From JAJEAD01 sp965221555 (GTDB taxonomy: Bacteria > Pseudomonadota > Gammaproteobacteria > HK1): a DNA stretch of 64,000 nt. The stretch spans positions 2,976,001-3,040,000 of the forward strand of contig OZ244895.1 in NCBI GenBank assembly GCA_965221555.1, given 5' to 3'. The position numbers were made by a program, and so were the translations under genes. Positions within the stretch are counted from its first letter, which is position 1. Each line of letters opens with the position of its first letter. The notes under the pieces were generated by a model, which saw only the letters and a list, made by a program, of their open reading frames with translations, made no database searches and had not been told where the DNA came from. Positions 8,799-16,098 of this stretch are shown here, one piece after another.

Positions 8799-9299
8799 AT
8801 GGCGCTCGAACTGCACAGCGACTCCTTCGAGGACAGTGCCTTCCTGGAGCCCATCCACGTACTGTCGGAGGACTACGGCTTCGGCTGCGCCGGCGGCAAC
8901 AGGTCGCCGCACCTGCGCTGGTCGGGAGCGCCGGAGGGCACCCAGAGCTTCGCGGTGACCTGCTACGACCCCGACGCGCCCACCGGCAGTGGTTTCTGGC
9001 ACTGGGTGGTGGTCAACATCCCCGCCGATGTGAACGAACTCGCGCTGGATGCGGGCAACCCCAAGTCCGGCTTGCTGCCGGCGGGTGCGCTCCAGACCCG
9101 CACCGACTTCGGGAAGCCGGGATACGGGGGTCCCTGCCCGCCGGAGGGCGACCACGCCCACCGCTACCTCTTCACGGTGTTCGCGGTCGGCGCCGAATCC
9201 CTTCCGGTCGAGGCGGATACATCGCCCGCGGTCGTCGGCTTCATGCTGAACTTCAACACGCTGGCCAAGGCCGCGCGCATGGGCCTCTTCAAGCGCTGA
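8799..9299 (+). CDS. YbhB/YbcL family PEBP-like protein
   Basis: 166 residues. The phosphatidylethanolamine-binding-protein (Raf kinase inhibitor-like) fold is shown by SPHLRWSGAPEGTQSF, the anion-pocket segment YDPDAPTGSGFWHWVVVNIP and the late GYGGPCPPEGDHAHRYLFTVF. Bacterial members such as YbhB have no settled function; ligand binding or a chaperone-like role has been discussed. No signal peptide is visible, so it is probably cytoplasmic. The ATG at 8799 follows AGGAG; an in-frame GTG at 8742 exists but has no site and would add a non-conserved extension. It is divergent from the tct operon and precedes the LLM oxidoreductase gene. Confidence 0.85.
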   Translation: MALELHSDSFEDSAFLEPIHVLSEDYGFGCAGGNRSPHLRWSGAPEGTQSFAVTCYDPDAPTGSGFWHWVVVNIPADVNELALDAGNPKSGLLPAGALQTRTDFGKPGYGGPCPPEGDHAHRYLFTVFAVGAESLPVEADTSPAVVGFMLNFNTLAKAARMGLFKR

Positions 9300-9458
9300 G
9301 GCGCGGGCGCACGCTCGCTCCTTCGGGAGCACGAGAGCACGAACCCGGAAGACCATCGTGCGGGCGGCGGGAAGAACGGCACACCGGCGGCGATGCGCGA
9401 GACCAGCAGTGAGCGCGCCACCGCGAGCAAACCGAAAATCAATCGGAGACAACACGCA

Positions 9459-10343
9459 ATGAGCACCGCCCACGCCCTCGAGACCCGCTTCGGGATCTGC
9501 ACCGATCAGAACCTCCCCTTCGACACCCTGGCCGAGCGCTGGCGGCACTTCGAAGCGCTCGGATTCGACAGCGTCTGGGACTGCGACCACTTCAACCAGA
9601 CCAGCAACGAGACCGGACCCTACTACGAGGGCTGGACCTTGCTCGCGGCGCTCGCCACCCGCACCGAGCGGATCCGGATCGGAGTGCTGGTGAGCTGCAA
9701 CACCTTCCGCCACCCCGGACTGCTCGCGCAGAGCGCGATGACCGTCGACCACGTGTCCCACGGACGCCTGGAGCTCGGCATCGGCGCCGGCTACACCCAC
9801 GGCGAGCACGGCCGCTTCGGCATCGAGCTGCCGCCGCCCGGCGAGCGCGTGCGGCGCTTCCGCGAGGCGGTGCAGGTGGTGGACAGCCTGCTGCGCAACG
9901 ACACCACCACCTTCGACGGGCGCTACTACCAGCTCGACGGCGCCTACGTGCGCCCCGCCCCCATTCAGAAGCCCCGCCCCCCCTTCACCCTCGGTGCCCA
10001 CAAGACCCGCATGCTGCGCATCTGCGCGGAGTTCGCCGACACCTGGAACTCGCTCGGGAGCGTCGCGGAGATCACCGAACGCAACCGGATCCTCGACGAG
10101 CACTGCGCCGACCTCGGCCGCGATCCCAAGAGCCTGCGGCGCTCCTTCTACGGCTGGGCATCGAACATGCTCGAGCACGGGCTCCCCGACATGTGGGAGA
10201 GCACCGGCGCCTTCGAGGACGTGGTGGGCCGCTACCGGGAGGTCGGCATCAACGAGTTCATCATCGACCAGCCCCGCGCCGACCAGTTCGACGTACTGGA
10301 GCGCGTCGCCACCGACCTGATTCCCCGGCTGCGTCAGCCCTGA
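9459..10343 (+). CDS. LLM class (luciferase-like) flavin or F420-dependent oxidoreductase
   Basis: 294 residues forming a TIM-barrel of the bacterial luciferase family. Recognisable segments are FGICTDQNLPFDTLAERWRHFEALGFDSVW cut into family blocks (LGFDSVWDCDH), RIRIGVLVSCNTFRHPGLLAQSAMTVDHVSHGRLELGIGAG in pieces such as GRLELGIGAGY, and FTLGAHKTRMLRICAEFADTWN (GAHKTRMLRI). It probably uses FMNH2 or F420H2 to oxidise a small organic substrate; the cofactor cannot be told from sequence. The ATG at 9459 has CGGAGA eight bases upstream; the frame is open earlier without a site. It is 43 bp upstream of a DUF2784 gene and may be co-transcribed with it. Confidence 0.85.
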   Translation: MSTAHALETRFGICTDQNLPFDTLAERWRHFEALGFDSVWDCDHFNQTSNETGPYYEGWTLLAALATRTERIRIGVLVSCNTFRHPGLLAQSAMTVDHVSHGRLELGIGAGYTHGEHGRFGIELPPPGERVRRFREAVQVVDSLLRNDTTTFDGRYYQLDGAYVRPAPIQKPRPPFTLGAHKTRMLRICAEFADTWNSLGSVAEITERNRILDEHCADLGRDPKSLRRSFYGWASNMLEHGLPDMWESTGAFEDVVGRYREVGINEFIIDQPRADQFDVLERVATDLIPRLRQP

Positions 10344-10388
10344 GGAGGCCGCCGGCGGCGGCAGAGACCCGTGTAGCGCGCAGCGGCG

Positions 10389-10772
10389 ATGTCCGCGGCC
10401 GACCTCGTCCTCGTCGCCCACGCCGCGTTCATCGCCTTCGTGGTCGGCGGCCAGCTCCTGATTCTGGCGGGCTGGGCGCGAGGCTGGCACTGGCCCCGCC
10501 ACCTGCCCTTTCGCGTGCTTCACCTCGCGGCGATCGCGACGGTGGTGCTCGAATCTTGGTTCGGCGTCACCTGCCCGCTGACCTGGCTCGAGTTCGAGCT
10601 CCGCGCGGGCCAGGGCCCTCCGATCGCGGCCGAGGGCTTCGTCGCGTACTGGCTGCACCAGCTCATTTTCTACGACGCGCCCTCCTGGGTGTTCACCCTC
10701 GTCTACACCCTCTTCGGCGCGACGGTGTTGGCCGCCTTCGTCTTCTACCCGCCGCGCAGGCGGCCGAGGTAG
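10389..10772 (+). CDS. DUF2784 family inner-membrane protein
   Basis: 127 residues with four predicted membrane helices (LVLVAHAAFIAFVVGGQLLIL, FRVLHLAAIATVVLESWFGV, a weaker central segment and VFTLVYTLFGATVLAAFVFYP). The VTCPLTWLEFELR stretch between helices 2 and 3, and YWLHQLIFYDAP before the last helix, are diagnostic of DUF2784. No biochemical role is known for the family. It ends with a basic tail, PPRRRPR. It is the last gene of the LLM oxidoreductase transcript and lies just before the toxin-antitoxin island. Confidence 0.8.
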   Translation: MSAADLVLVAHAAFIAFVVGGQLLILAGWARGWHWPRHLPFRVLHLAAIATVVLESWFGVTCPLTWLEFELRAGQGPPIAAEGFVAYWLHQLIFYDAPSWVFTLVYTLFGATVLAAFVFYPPRRRPR

Positions 10773-10855
10773 GCTTGGCCACAATGTCGTGGCCAGCGCA
10801 AGAACGACGCGAAGCGAGACGTCGCGCTATCCGGCAGTGCTGCAGCAAAGCAAGG

Positions 10856-11170
10856 TCATGCGTGCGGCGCGCCTTCGCGCCGTTCGGCAGCGGCTCTCTT
10901 GCGTCGTACCTGCGCAAGCTCGTAGCTCGCCTGCATCCGCATCCAGTGATCGGCCGTGCCCCAGCCGATGTCCTCCAGCGCCAACGCCATGTTCGCCGAT
11001 ACGCCCGCCTTGCCGTTCAGCAGGCGCGACAGTGTGCCGCGCTCGCAGCCGAGCCGAGCTGCCGTCTCGGTCACGTTCCAGCCCACATCGTCCATGCTCT
11101 CGCGGAGTAGTTCACCAAGGTGCGGTGGATTCAGCATCGGACCAACGCGTTCGTGCGCAATGTCGTTCAT
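10856..11170 (-). CDS. higA: HigA family antitoxin (HTH, addiction module)
   Basis: 104 residues. The N-terminus NPPHLGELLRESMDD and the helix-turn-helix ETAARLGCERGTLSRLLNGKAGVS, followed by DIGWGTADHWMRMQASYELA, are the standard HigA/VapI pattern. It binds and neutralises the HigB toxin and represses the higBA promoter. It lies directly downstream of higB with 14 bp between stop and this ATG, the reversed toxin-first order typical of hig loci. Two ATGs compete: 11176 is only 2 bp from GGAG, while 11170 has an 8-bp spacing, so I prefer 11170. The likely operator is the palindrome at 11465-11483. Confidence 0.88.
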   Translation of the reverse strand: MNDIAHERVGPMLNPPHLGELLRESMDDVGWNVTETAARLGCERGTLSRLLNGKAGVSANMALALEDIGWGTADHWMRMQASYELAQVRRKRAAAERREGAPHA

Positions 11171-11184
11171 GGCCATCGCTCCGG

Positions 11185-11457
11185 TCAGTGGTAGTCGATC
11201 AAGTCCACATCCACGGCTTCGCCGTTCTCGAAGCGAAACACCACGCGCCAGTTGCCGGAGGCGCGTACGCTCCACTGGCCTACACGGTCGCCCTTCAGGG
11301 GATGCAGCCGGAATCCCGGCGAGTCAGCGCTTCGCGGATGCGTCGCCTCTTGCAATCGGAACAGGATGCGCTTCAGCCGTGGCACCAGACCCGCAGGCAC
11401 CCGCGCAGGACTATCCCGCTCGTGAAGCGCCCGCAGTCCTTTGTGTTTGATTTTCAC
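11185..11457 (-). CDS. higB: HigB family toxin (RelE/ParE superfamily mRNA interferase)
   Basis: 90 residues, the normal toxin length. KHKGLRALHER at the start, LVPRLKRILFRLQEATHP and the highly conserved PGFRLHPLKGDRVGQWSV followed by SGNWRVVFRFENGEAVDVDLIDYH (in shorter blocks SGNWRVVFRF and VDLIDYH) identify it. HigB toxins cut mRNA on the ribosome. The end DYH is the family's conserved C-terminus, so the gene looks intact. It is first in the higBA operon, with a perfect palindrome 8 bp upstream of the ATG. Confidence 0.9.
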   Translation of the reverse strand: MKIKHKGLRALHERDSPARVPAGLVPRLKRILFRLQEATHPRSADSPGFRLHPLKGDRVGQWSVRASGNWRVVFRFENGEAVDVDLIDYH

Positions 11458-11464
11458 TTCATAC

Positions 11465-11483
11465 TGTAGCGCGATGCGCTACA
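11465..11483. promoter_or_regulatory. Palindromic operator candidate upstream of higB
   Basis: TGTAGCGC and GCGCTACA are perfect 8-bp arms separated by GAT, located 8-26 bp upstream of the higB ATG. The size, symmetry and position fit an autoregulatory HigA dimer site covering the promoter or ribosome-binding region. Confidence 0.7.
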
Positions 11484-11671
11484 CGCAGCAAGCATCCGTC
11501 GTGCCGTCAAGACTGCCGACACCCATGCGGTGCGGGAACATGGGCACGGCTCGGCATTGTGCTTCGGTAACGTGTGAAGCCGCGTCGCCGCCGGTCCGCT
11601 TTCTGCGCGCACCATGCCTTATGGATGGCCGGTAGAATCCCCTTGGATGTCCCGCTGCTACAGGATGTGAT

Positions 11672-11917
11672 ATGGACGACACCTACTTTGCGGAGATTGC
11701 CTGGGACGAGAATGCTGATGTCTGGTACGTGTCCGACACGAATTTCCCTGGTCTCGTGGCCGAAGCCGTCTCAGAGCGCGAATTGGTGCGCAAGGTTCGT
11801 GATCTGGTGCCGCAACTCTACGAATTGAATCGAAATCTCTTCGATCCGCCGATGCCGGAAGTCCTTCCGCTACGCATGCAGTCCGACCGGCTGGAGATAA
11901 TCCGCTTGGCGGGCTGA
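11672..11917 (+). CDS. DUF1902 (HicB-like) small protein, probable antitoxin
   Basis: 81 residues. AWDENADVWYVSDTNFPGLVAEA followed by ELVRKVRDLVPQL (blocks DENADVWYVSDTNFPGLV and VRDLVPQLYELN) match DUF1902, a partial HicB-like fold usually paired with a downstream HicA toxin. An AGGA site 6 bp upstream supports the ATG, and a TAGAAT -10-like element lies at 11633-11638. The expected hicA partner is missing: a TGATG-overlapping frame begins at 11917 but ends after 13 codons, where a decayed PIN/XRE locus abuts. The gene may therefore be an orphan antitoxin. Confidence 0.7.
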   Translation: MDDTYFAEIAWDENADVWYVSDTNFPGLVAEAVSERELVRKVRDLVPQLYELNRNLFDPPMPEVLPLRMQSDRLEIIRLAG

Positions 11918-11958
11918 TGGCGAGCTGCACGACAGCGGTGAAACAGAGATTGCGGTGA
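11917..11958 (+). pseudogene. Possible 13-codon remnant of a HicA-type toxin gene
   Basis: An ATG overlaps the stop of the DUF1902 gene (TGATG), as is usual for a co-translated toxin. It encodes MASCTTAVKQRLR and then stops. The spacing and the KQRLR end resemble the first helix of HicA proteins, and sequence beyond this point belongs to a different decayed locus. The assignment is tentative because 13 residues are too few to prove homology. Confidence 0.35.
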
Positions 11959-12010
11959 CATTCGAGTATGACGCTCGTGCCTTCGAGCACGGGGCACAGT
12001 GTCGGACCAT
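11957..12010 (-). pseudogene. 5' remnant of a PIN-domain gene (second copy)
   Basis: On the minus strand, ATGGTCCGACACTGTGCCCC matches the start of the intact PIN gene at 16091 except for one deleted base that shifts the frame; after correction it reads VLEGTSVILECHR against VLVDTNVILESHR. Homology ends after that point. The catalytic DTN motif is degenerate, so it is a dead fragment. Confidence 0.75.
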
Positions 12011-12017
12011 CGCAGGT

Positions 12018-12330
12018 TCACAGTTCGTCAGGTAGTTCGACGCCATGGGCTACGAACAGATCTGCCAGGTCGTCCAGGGTCATGTCTAGCTGGCCCGCTG
12101 CGTACCGCATCGAAATGTGCCCCGCATCGAACGCCGAAGCGAGTGCCTCCACAAAGGGCTTGGAATAGAAAGCAGGCGTCATGCCCGTCGCAACCTCATG
12201 ATCTTTTTACGCAAGGCTGCCTCGGGAAGCGAGCGCGCCTCTGACGCTTTCAGATAGCCAAGCGCAACCGGCCTCCATCGCAGAGCCGAGGACACCATAA
12301 GAAGCTCCTCTACTACTGCACTCAGAGGCT
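12018..12330 (-). pseudogene. 3' remnant of an XRE/ImmA regulator gene (second copy)
   Basis: Roughly 310 bp are clearly homologous to the 3' end of the intact XRE/ImmA gene at 16099-17205. The remnant reads SSALRWRPVALGYLK and SEARSLPEAALRK, then after a one-base deletion DHEVATGMTPAFYSK, GHISMRYAAGQLDMT and LFVAHGVELPDEL before the stop. The HTH and protease parts are gone; the copy begins where the amidase stop codon lies, and the amidase C-terminus may overlap it by a few bases. The PIN remnant follows 8 bp later, in the same order as the intact locus. Confidence 0.85.
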
Positions 12331-13746
12331 TGGGCGATGTGACTTCGTCGTGTACCAGGGGTCCGCTGCCTCGATCGCGGCGCCGGCCCTGAACACGGTG
12401 GCGTCGTCGTAGGTGCGGCCGACGATCTGCACGCCGGTCGGCACGCCGTTGCGATCCCGGCCGGAGGGCACACTGAGCACCGGACAGCGTGACATGACGT
12501 TGAAGGGATAGGTCATGCACCAGCCGAGGATGGGATTCACCTCGACGCCGTTGATGCGCACCTCGTCCCGGGTCGAATCGTGGTCGGCGGGCACCGCGGC
12601 GAGCGCATTGGTCGGACACAGGAGCGCATCGTGGCGTTCGAGCACCGGGCCCAGGGTGTCGTACATCTCCCCCGCGATGGCGAGGCTCTCGATGAAGTCC
12701 TCTCCGGTGGTGGCCATGCCGTACTCCGCGAGGTCCACCGCGTAAGGCATCATCTCGTGTCGGTGGCGGCGCATCGCGGAGGCGATGGTGTTGCCGAAGA
12801 GATGCCCGAGGTAGTTCATGGCCGCCGTCAACACCATCGGCGTCCAGCCGATCTCGACCTCCTCGACCACCGCGCCGGCTGCGCGCAGCTTGTCGAGTGC
12901 GTCGAGGGTGTTCCGGCGTACGTCCTCATCGACTTCGAAGTAACCCAGATCCATGGAGAAGGCGATCTTCATGCCGGCCACGGAGCCGTAGTCGAGCGGC
13001 AGGCGCAGTTTCGGTTTCAGGGTCGCGATGTCGCGCGGGTGCGGCCCCGCCATCACGTTCTGCAGCAGCGCGCAGTCGGCGACCGAGCGCGCCATGGGAC
13101 CGGAGTGGCAGTAGAAATCCAGGTTGAAGATGTGGTGCTGGGGGTTGCGCCCGTAGGGCGGTTTGAAGCCGACCACCCCCGAGCACGCGGCGGGGATGCG
13201 GATCGACCCGCCGATGTCCGAGCCCGTTCCAAGCGTCGCGGCGCCCGAAGCGAGCGTCGCCCCGGTGCCTCCGGAGGAGCCGCCCGGCGTGAAGTGCGGG
13301 TTCCATGGGTTGCGGGTCACGCCCCAGAGCCGGGTGTGGGTGACCGCGGAGCAGGAGAACTCCGGTGTCGTGGTACGCAGGTGCATCAGGGCGCCGGCGC
13401 GGAAGCACCGTTCGACGATGTAGCTGGTATAGGTCGCAACCTCGTCCTTGAGTGCGACACAGCCCGAGCTCGCGGACAGGCCCTTTATGGGCTCTTCGTC
13501 CTTCACCGCAAGGGGTAGTCCTTCGAGCGCCCGGGTGCGCCGCCCCGCCGCGTAGCGCGCCTCCGCCGCACGGGCCTGCTCGCGCGCGCGCTCGAAGAAG
13601 CACTGCGAGAACGCGTTGATGTGAGGATTCACCACCTCGGCACGCGCAATCACCGCATCCATCAGCTCGACGGGCGATAGGCGCTTCTCCTTCATGAGGC
13701 GCAACGCTTCGACCGCGCCCAGGTAGTGCAGGTCCGAACTTTCCAT
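12322..13746 (-). CDS. Amidase-signature family amidase (second)
   Basis: 474 residues with the full amidase-signature triad at canonical spacing: K82 (AVKDEE), S157 (TPGGSSGGTG) and S181 (DIGGSIR). The sequence GLPLAVKDEEPIKGL and the C-terminal PTGVQIVGRTYDD are typical of the family's 6-aminohexanoate-cyclic-dimer/indoleacetamide-hydrolase-like members. Substrate unknown. AGGAGA 6 bp before the ATG at 13746 fixes the start. The last residues, WYTTKSHRPSL, run into the decayed XRE remnant, so the natural C-terminus may have been replaced. A short fragment of a related amidase 5' end sits at 17510-17569. Confidence 0.88.
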   Translation of the reverse strand: MESSDLHYLGAVEALRLMKEKRLSPVELMDAVIARAEVVNPHINAFSQCFFERAREQARAAEARYAAGRRTRALEGLPLAVKDEEPIKGLSASSGCVALKDEVATYTSYIVERCFRAGALMHLRTTTPEFSCSAVTHTRLWGVTRNPWNPHFTPGGSSGGTGATLASGAATLGTGSDIGGSIRIPAACSGVVGFKPPYGRNPQHHIFNLDFYCHSGPMARSVADCALLQNVMAGPHPRDIATLKPKLRLPLDYGSVAGMKIAFSMDLGYFEVDEDVRRNTLDALDKLRAAGAVVEEVEIGWTPMVLTAAMNYLGHLFGNTIASAMRRHRHEMMPYAVDLAEYGMATTGEDFIESLAIAGEMYDTLGPVLERHDALLCPTNALAAVPADHDSTRDEVRINGVEVNPILGWCMTYPFNVMSRCPVLSVPSGRDRNGVPTGVQIVGRTYDDATVFRAGAAIEAADPWYTTKSHRPSL

Positions 13747-14021
13747 GGTGTCTCCTATTCCGGTGCCGTTGGGTCCGATGCGGGCCAAATCCACATTCCT
13801 GCGAATGAAATCCAAGCTCCGCGCGTCCGGTGTCACGATACACGCGAGAAGCACGCTGACCGCTCGCCTAGTCTCGACTCCGCACGCCGGATGGCGGGTA
13901 TTCTATCGATGCCGATTTATAGGCCCACTCGGCGGCCAGCAGTGTCCGTGAACGCCTGACACACACTCTCGAGACGCGGCATCGCAACCGGCTTGCAACT
14001 CGGCGAAGCGCCGCGACTCGG

Positions 14022-14459
14022 TTACGCGGCTTTGCCCACGGTGACACTGACACGCCTGCCAAGGCGGCGCAGGGCGCCGTCGATGGTGCCCGCCTTGGTG
14101 GCATGATCCGGGTTCAGCATGCGCCGCACTTCGCTCTCGCCTATCCCTAGGTCAGAAGCGAGCCGGCGCTGCGAAACTCCAGCCTCACGGAACGCCTCGT
14201 AGAGGGCCGCCTTGAGCGCTATCGGCACTGGCGGCACCACAAGCGACTGTCGCGCAGTCGCGTTCGAGGGGGCCGGCAAATTCTTGCCCTCGCGCATCGT
14301 GGCGGCGATCAGCTCGCGGAGCAGGTCACGGGCTTCGGTCAGCGCCTCATCCCGAGTTGCCCCGTCCGTCGCCCCCCATCCGAAGTCCGGAAAAGTAACC
14401 ACGTGACGCCCCTCCTCGTCACGCTCGATCTCGGCTGGATAGTTATGTGTATCAGGCAT
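14022..14459 (-). CDS. hicB: HicB family antitoxin with C-terminal HTH
   Basis: 145 residues in two parts. The first half, NYPAEIERDEEGRHVVTFPDFG then GATRDEALTEARDLL, is the partially degraded RNase-H fold of HicB. The second, AGVSQRRLASDLGIGESEVRRMLNPD, is a helix-turn-helix of the XRE/Cro kind used for autorepression. No hicA toxin is present on either side. Upstream in the same orientation, 193 bp away, is an AT-rich gene of unknown function, and both genes are preceded by copies of the box TGTTCTGAG. Either this is an orphan HicB, or the unknown gene is its functional partner. The ATG at 14459 has GGAG 11 bp upstream; the frame extends further through the repeats. Confidence 0.8.
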   Translation of the reverse strand: MPDTHNYPAEIERDEEGRHVVTFPDFGWGATDGATRDEALTEARDLLRELIAATMREGKNLPAPSNATARQSLVVPPVPIALKAALYEAFREAGVSQRRLASDLGIGESEVRRMLNPDHATKAGTIDGALRRLGRRVSVTVGKAA

Positions 14460-14476
14460 GGATTGCTTGCTCCACG

Positions 14477-14503
14477 TGTTCTGAGTGTTCTGAGTGTTCT
14501 GAG
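14477..14503. repeat. Three tandem TGTTCTGAG boxes upstream of hicB
   Basis: Three perfect head-to-tail copies of the 9-mer TGTTCTGAG lie 18-44 bp upstream of the hicB ATG. The third extends to TGTTCTGAGATGG, which recurs in inverse orientation at 15419-15431. They are plausible HicB operator half-sites. Confidence 0.75.
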
Positions 14504-14507
14504 ATGG
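14495..14507 (+). repeat. Left 13-bp inverted repeat of the AT-rich segment
   Basis: TGTTCTGAGATGG is the exact reverse complement of CCATCTCAGAACA at 15419-15431. The two copies bracket 911 bp that contain one AT-rich gene. Confidence 0.75.
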
Positions 14508-14652
14508 AATTTCCAAGATCCGATGCCATCAAGTTACCGAAATGGCGTTTTCTGATGACATCCGTCTCTGTACACACACTTTCCAAATTTCATTTCCCTT
14601 TTAATCAATTCTGACTTCCTCGTCTAATCGGACTACTCTATCTTTTTTAACG

Positions 14653-15402
14653 TTATTCTATTTCTATTGGAAACTTATTCCAGCTAGACCACTCTTTTGA
14701 CTGCTTTGTAAGGTTATCCCAGAGATCCTTTCGGACTAATTCTTTGAATCTCTTCACTTCAAAAAACATATAACTTTTATCCCAGCCCATAACACCATTT
14801 CTGCTCATACTTCCCATTTCGTAATAAACTGAGAACACAATAGACTCTATAGTAGTTAAATTGTGTATGTTTCCATTTTTGAGTTTTATTGATTCCTGAA
14901 ATGGAGACTTTGTATCACTCTCCCCAAGAAACACGACATTAGGGAACTGCAAGAAATCTCTTCGTATTGCAAATATTGGTATGTAGTGTAAATTTTCCTC
15001 ATAGTAGAAATTTTTTAATACGCGTAATGAATCATTTTTCCGATCTATAGACCCTCCATGAACCGATTCTCCTCGAACAAATTTCAGTAACTTTAGACGT
15101 GTGTAGCCATAATGTTTACGGTGATCATCTTTATTCTTCAAGACAAGACATATATCTTTTTCGAATATTCCATGATCGAGAAAATATGATCTCAGTTGTG
15201 GTACTGATTTATCTTTTGTTTTTTGATAATTCAATTTATCTATGTTTCCAGTTTTGACAATTTCATAAATTAGAACTATCTGCTTTGCAATTTCTCCAAT
15301 ATCTTGGGCATCCTCAGGGTGATAGTTTTCACTTAGCGTATTTATCTTCTCTATAGCTGTGTTGAACTGCCTGGTCAGTTTTTTCGAGATGTTCTCTTTC
15401 AT
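14653..15402 (-). CDS. AT-rich orphan protein of unknown function
   Basis: 249 residues, Lys/Asn/Ile/Phe-rich, with codon use and base composition (roughly one third GC) wholly unlike the surrounding genes. The N-terminus (SKKLTRQFNTAIEKINTLSE) is helical and amphipathic; no signal peptide, membrane helix or familiar catalytic motif is visible. A charged middle region (KNKDDHRKHYGYTRLKLLKF) could bind nucleic acid, but that is only an impression. The ATG follows an A/T-rich leader without a strong Shine-Dalgarno. It was almost certainly acquired horizontally. It lies between perfect 13-bp inverted repeats and upstream of hicB on the same strand, so a toxin or phage-defence role is possible but unproven. 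Confidence 0.6.
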   Translation of the reverse strand: MKENISKKLTRQFNTAIEKINTLSENYHPEDAQDIGEIAKQIVLIYEIVKTGNIDKLNYQKTKDKSVPQLRSYFLDHGIFEKDICLVLKNKDDHRKHYGYTRLKLLKFVRGESVHGGSIDRKNDSLRVLKNFYYEENLHYIPIFAIRRDFLQFPNVVFLGESDTKSPFQESIKLKNGNIHNLTTIESIVFSVYYEMGSMSRNGVMGWDKSYMFFEVKRFKELVRKDLWDNLTKQSKEWSSWNKFPIEIE

Positions 15403-15418
15403 ATTCTTACATTACCTA

Positions 15419-15431
15419 CCATCTCAGAACA
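15419..15431 (-). repeat. Right 13-bp inverted repeat of the AT-rich segment
   Basis: CCATCTCAGAACA, exact inverse of TGTTCTGAGATGG at 14495-14507. It lies 17 bp upstream of the AT-rich gene's start codon, so it could be a promoter-proximal operator as well as an element end. Confidence 0.75.
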
Positions 15432-15455
15432 TTGATTCGATTTCAGTGCACCGAC

Positions 15456-15472
15456 AGAACACTCTGAGTTCT
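15456..15472. promoter_or_regulatory. Dyad AGAAC-N7-GTTCT upstream of the AT-rich gene
   Basis: AGAAC and GTTCT are perfect 5-bp arms around ACTCTGA. The dyad resembles the TGTTCTGAG boxes upstream of hicB and lies about 55-70 bp before the AT-rich gene's ATG, suggesting regulation by the same factor. Confidence 0.5.
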
Positions 15473-15578
15473 ACTATCTTTCACACTATGGGCTCGAGTT
15501 GATTACGACGCAAACGATTCAGATCCTGTCGTTTCGTTCAGCACTTCGGACCGATCGGTCGCGACGGCAGGCGGCAAC

Positions 15579-16091
15579 TCACGATCCAACTTCTTCGGCA
15601 AGGACCAGTCGGCCAATCGTCCTGTTGTGCCATGTACTCGTGAATGCCAGTCGTAGCGCCGGTGTCGGCCGGTGACCTGCTTCGTCAAGCAATCGTTCCA
15701 AGGACACCAGCCGCTCACGGAAACCCAACCGAATCCCGCAGTGCAGACTGGCCGTGTCCGGCCCGCATAATAGCCAGTCATCGTCTCGAGTGACCGCATG
15801 CGCCCAAAGCGACGCCTCTCCGCGATCCAGCGCAATGTCGGACACCCGTACGGCCAATTCCACTCGTTCGCGCTGACTCACCTCATGAACCACCGCCAGG
15901 GACGCGCGCAATTCAGAGCCGTCGATTCGTTGCTCCGGTCGCCGTCGGTGAAAACCTGTCTGCGTTTCGATCACGCAATCCTCGACGGTCTCGATCGCAT
16001 AGCCGCCCGTCAGTGCTCGCCACGAATTGGTGCGGTGACTCTCGAGGATGACGTTCGTGTCTACGAGCACGGGGCCACGGTGTCGGGCCAT
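15579..16091 (-). CDS. PIN-domain protein, putative ribonuclease toxin
   Basis: 170 residues. The start, PVLVDTNVILESHR, carries the first acidic residue of a PIN nuclease (D11 in VDTN). Further acids lie in ETVEDCVIETQTG and DRGEASLWAHAV, with a final RDDDWLLCGPD segment that fits the last metal-binding position. It is read 7 bp after the XRE/ImmA gene, so the pair form one operon; PIN proteins next to an XRE-ImmA regulator are known as toxin-antitoxin-like pairs. The start is supported by its conservation in the decayed copy at 12010. The protein is longer than typical VapC (about 130 residues), so it is a distinct PIN-like subgroup. Confidence 0.7.
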   Translation of the reverse strand: MARHRGPVLVDTNVILESHRTNSWRALTGGYAIETVEDCVIETQTGFHRRRPEQRIDGSELRASLAVVHEVSQRERVELAVRVSDIALDRGEASLWAHAVTRDDDWLLCGPDTASLHCGIRLGFRERLVSLERLLDEAGHRPTPALRLAFTSTWHNRTIGRLVLAEEVGS

Positions 16092-16098
16092 TGCGGGT

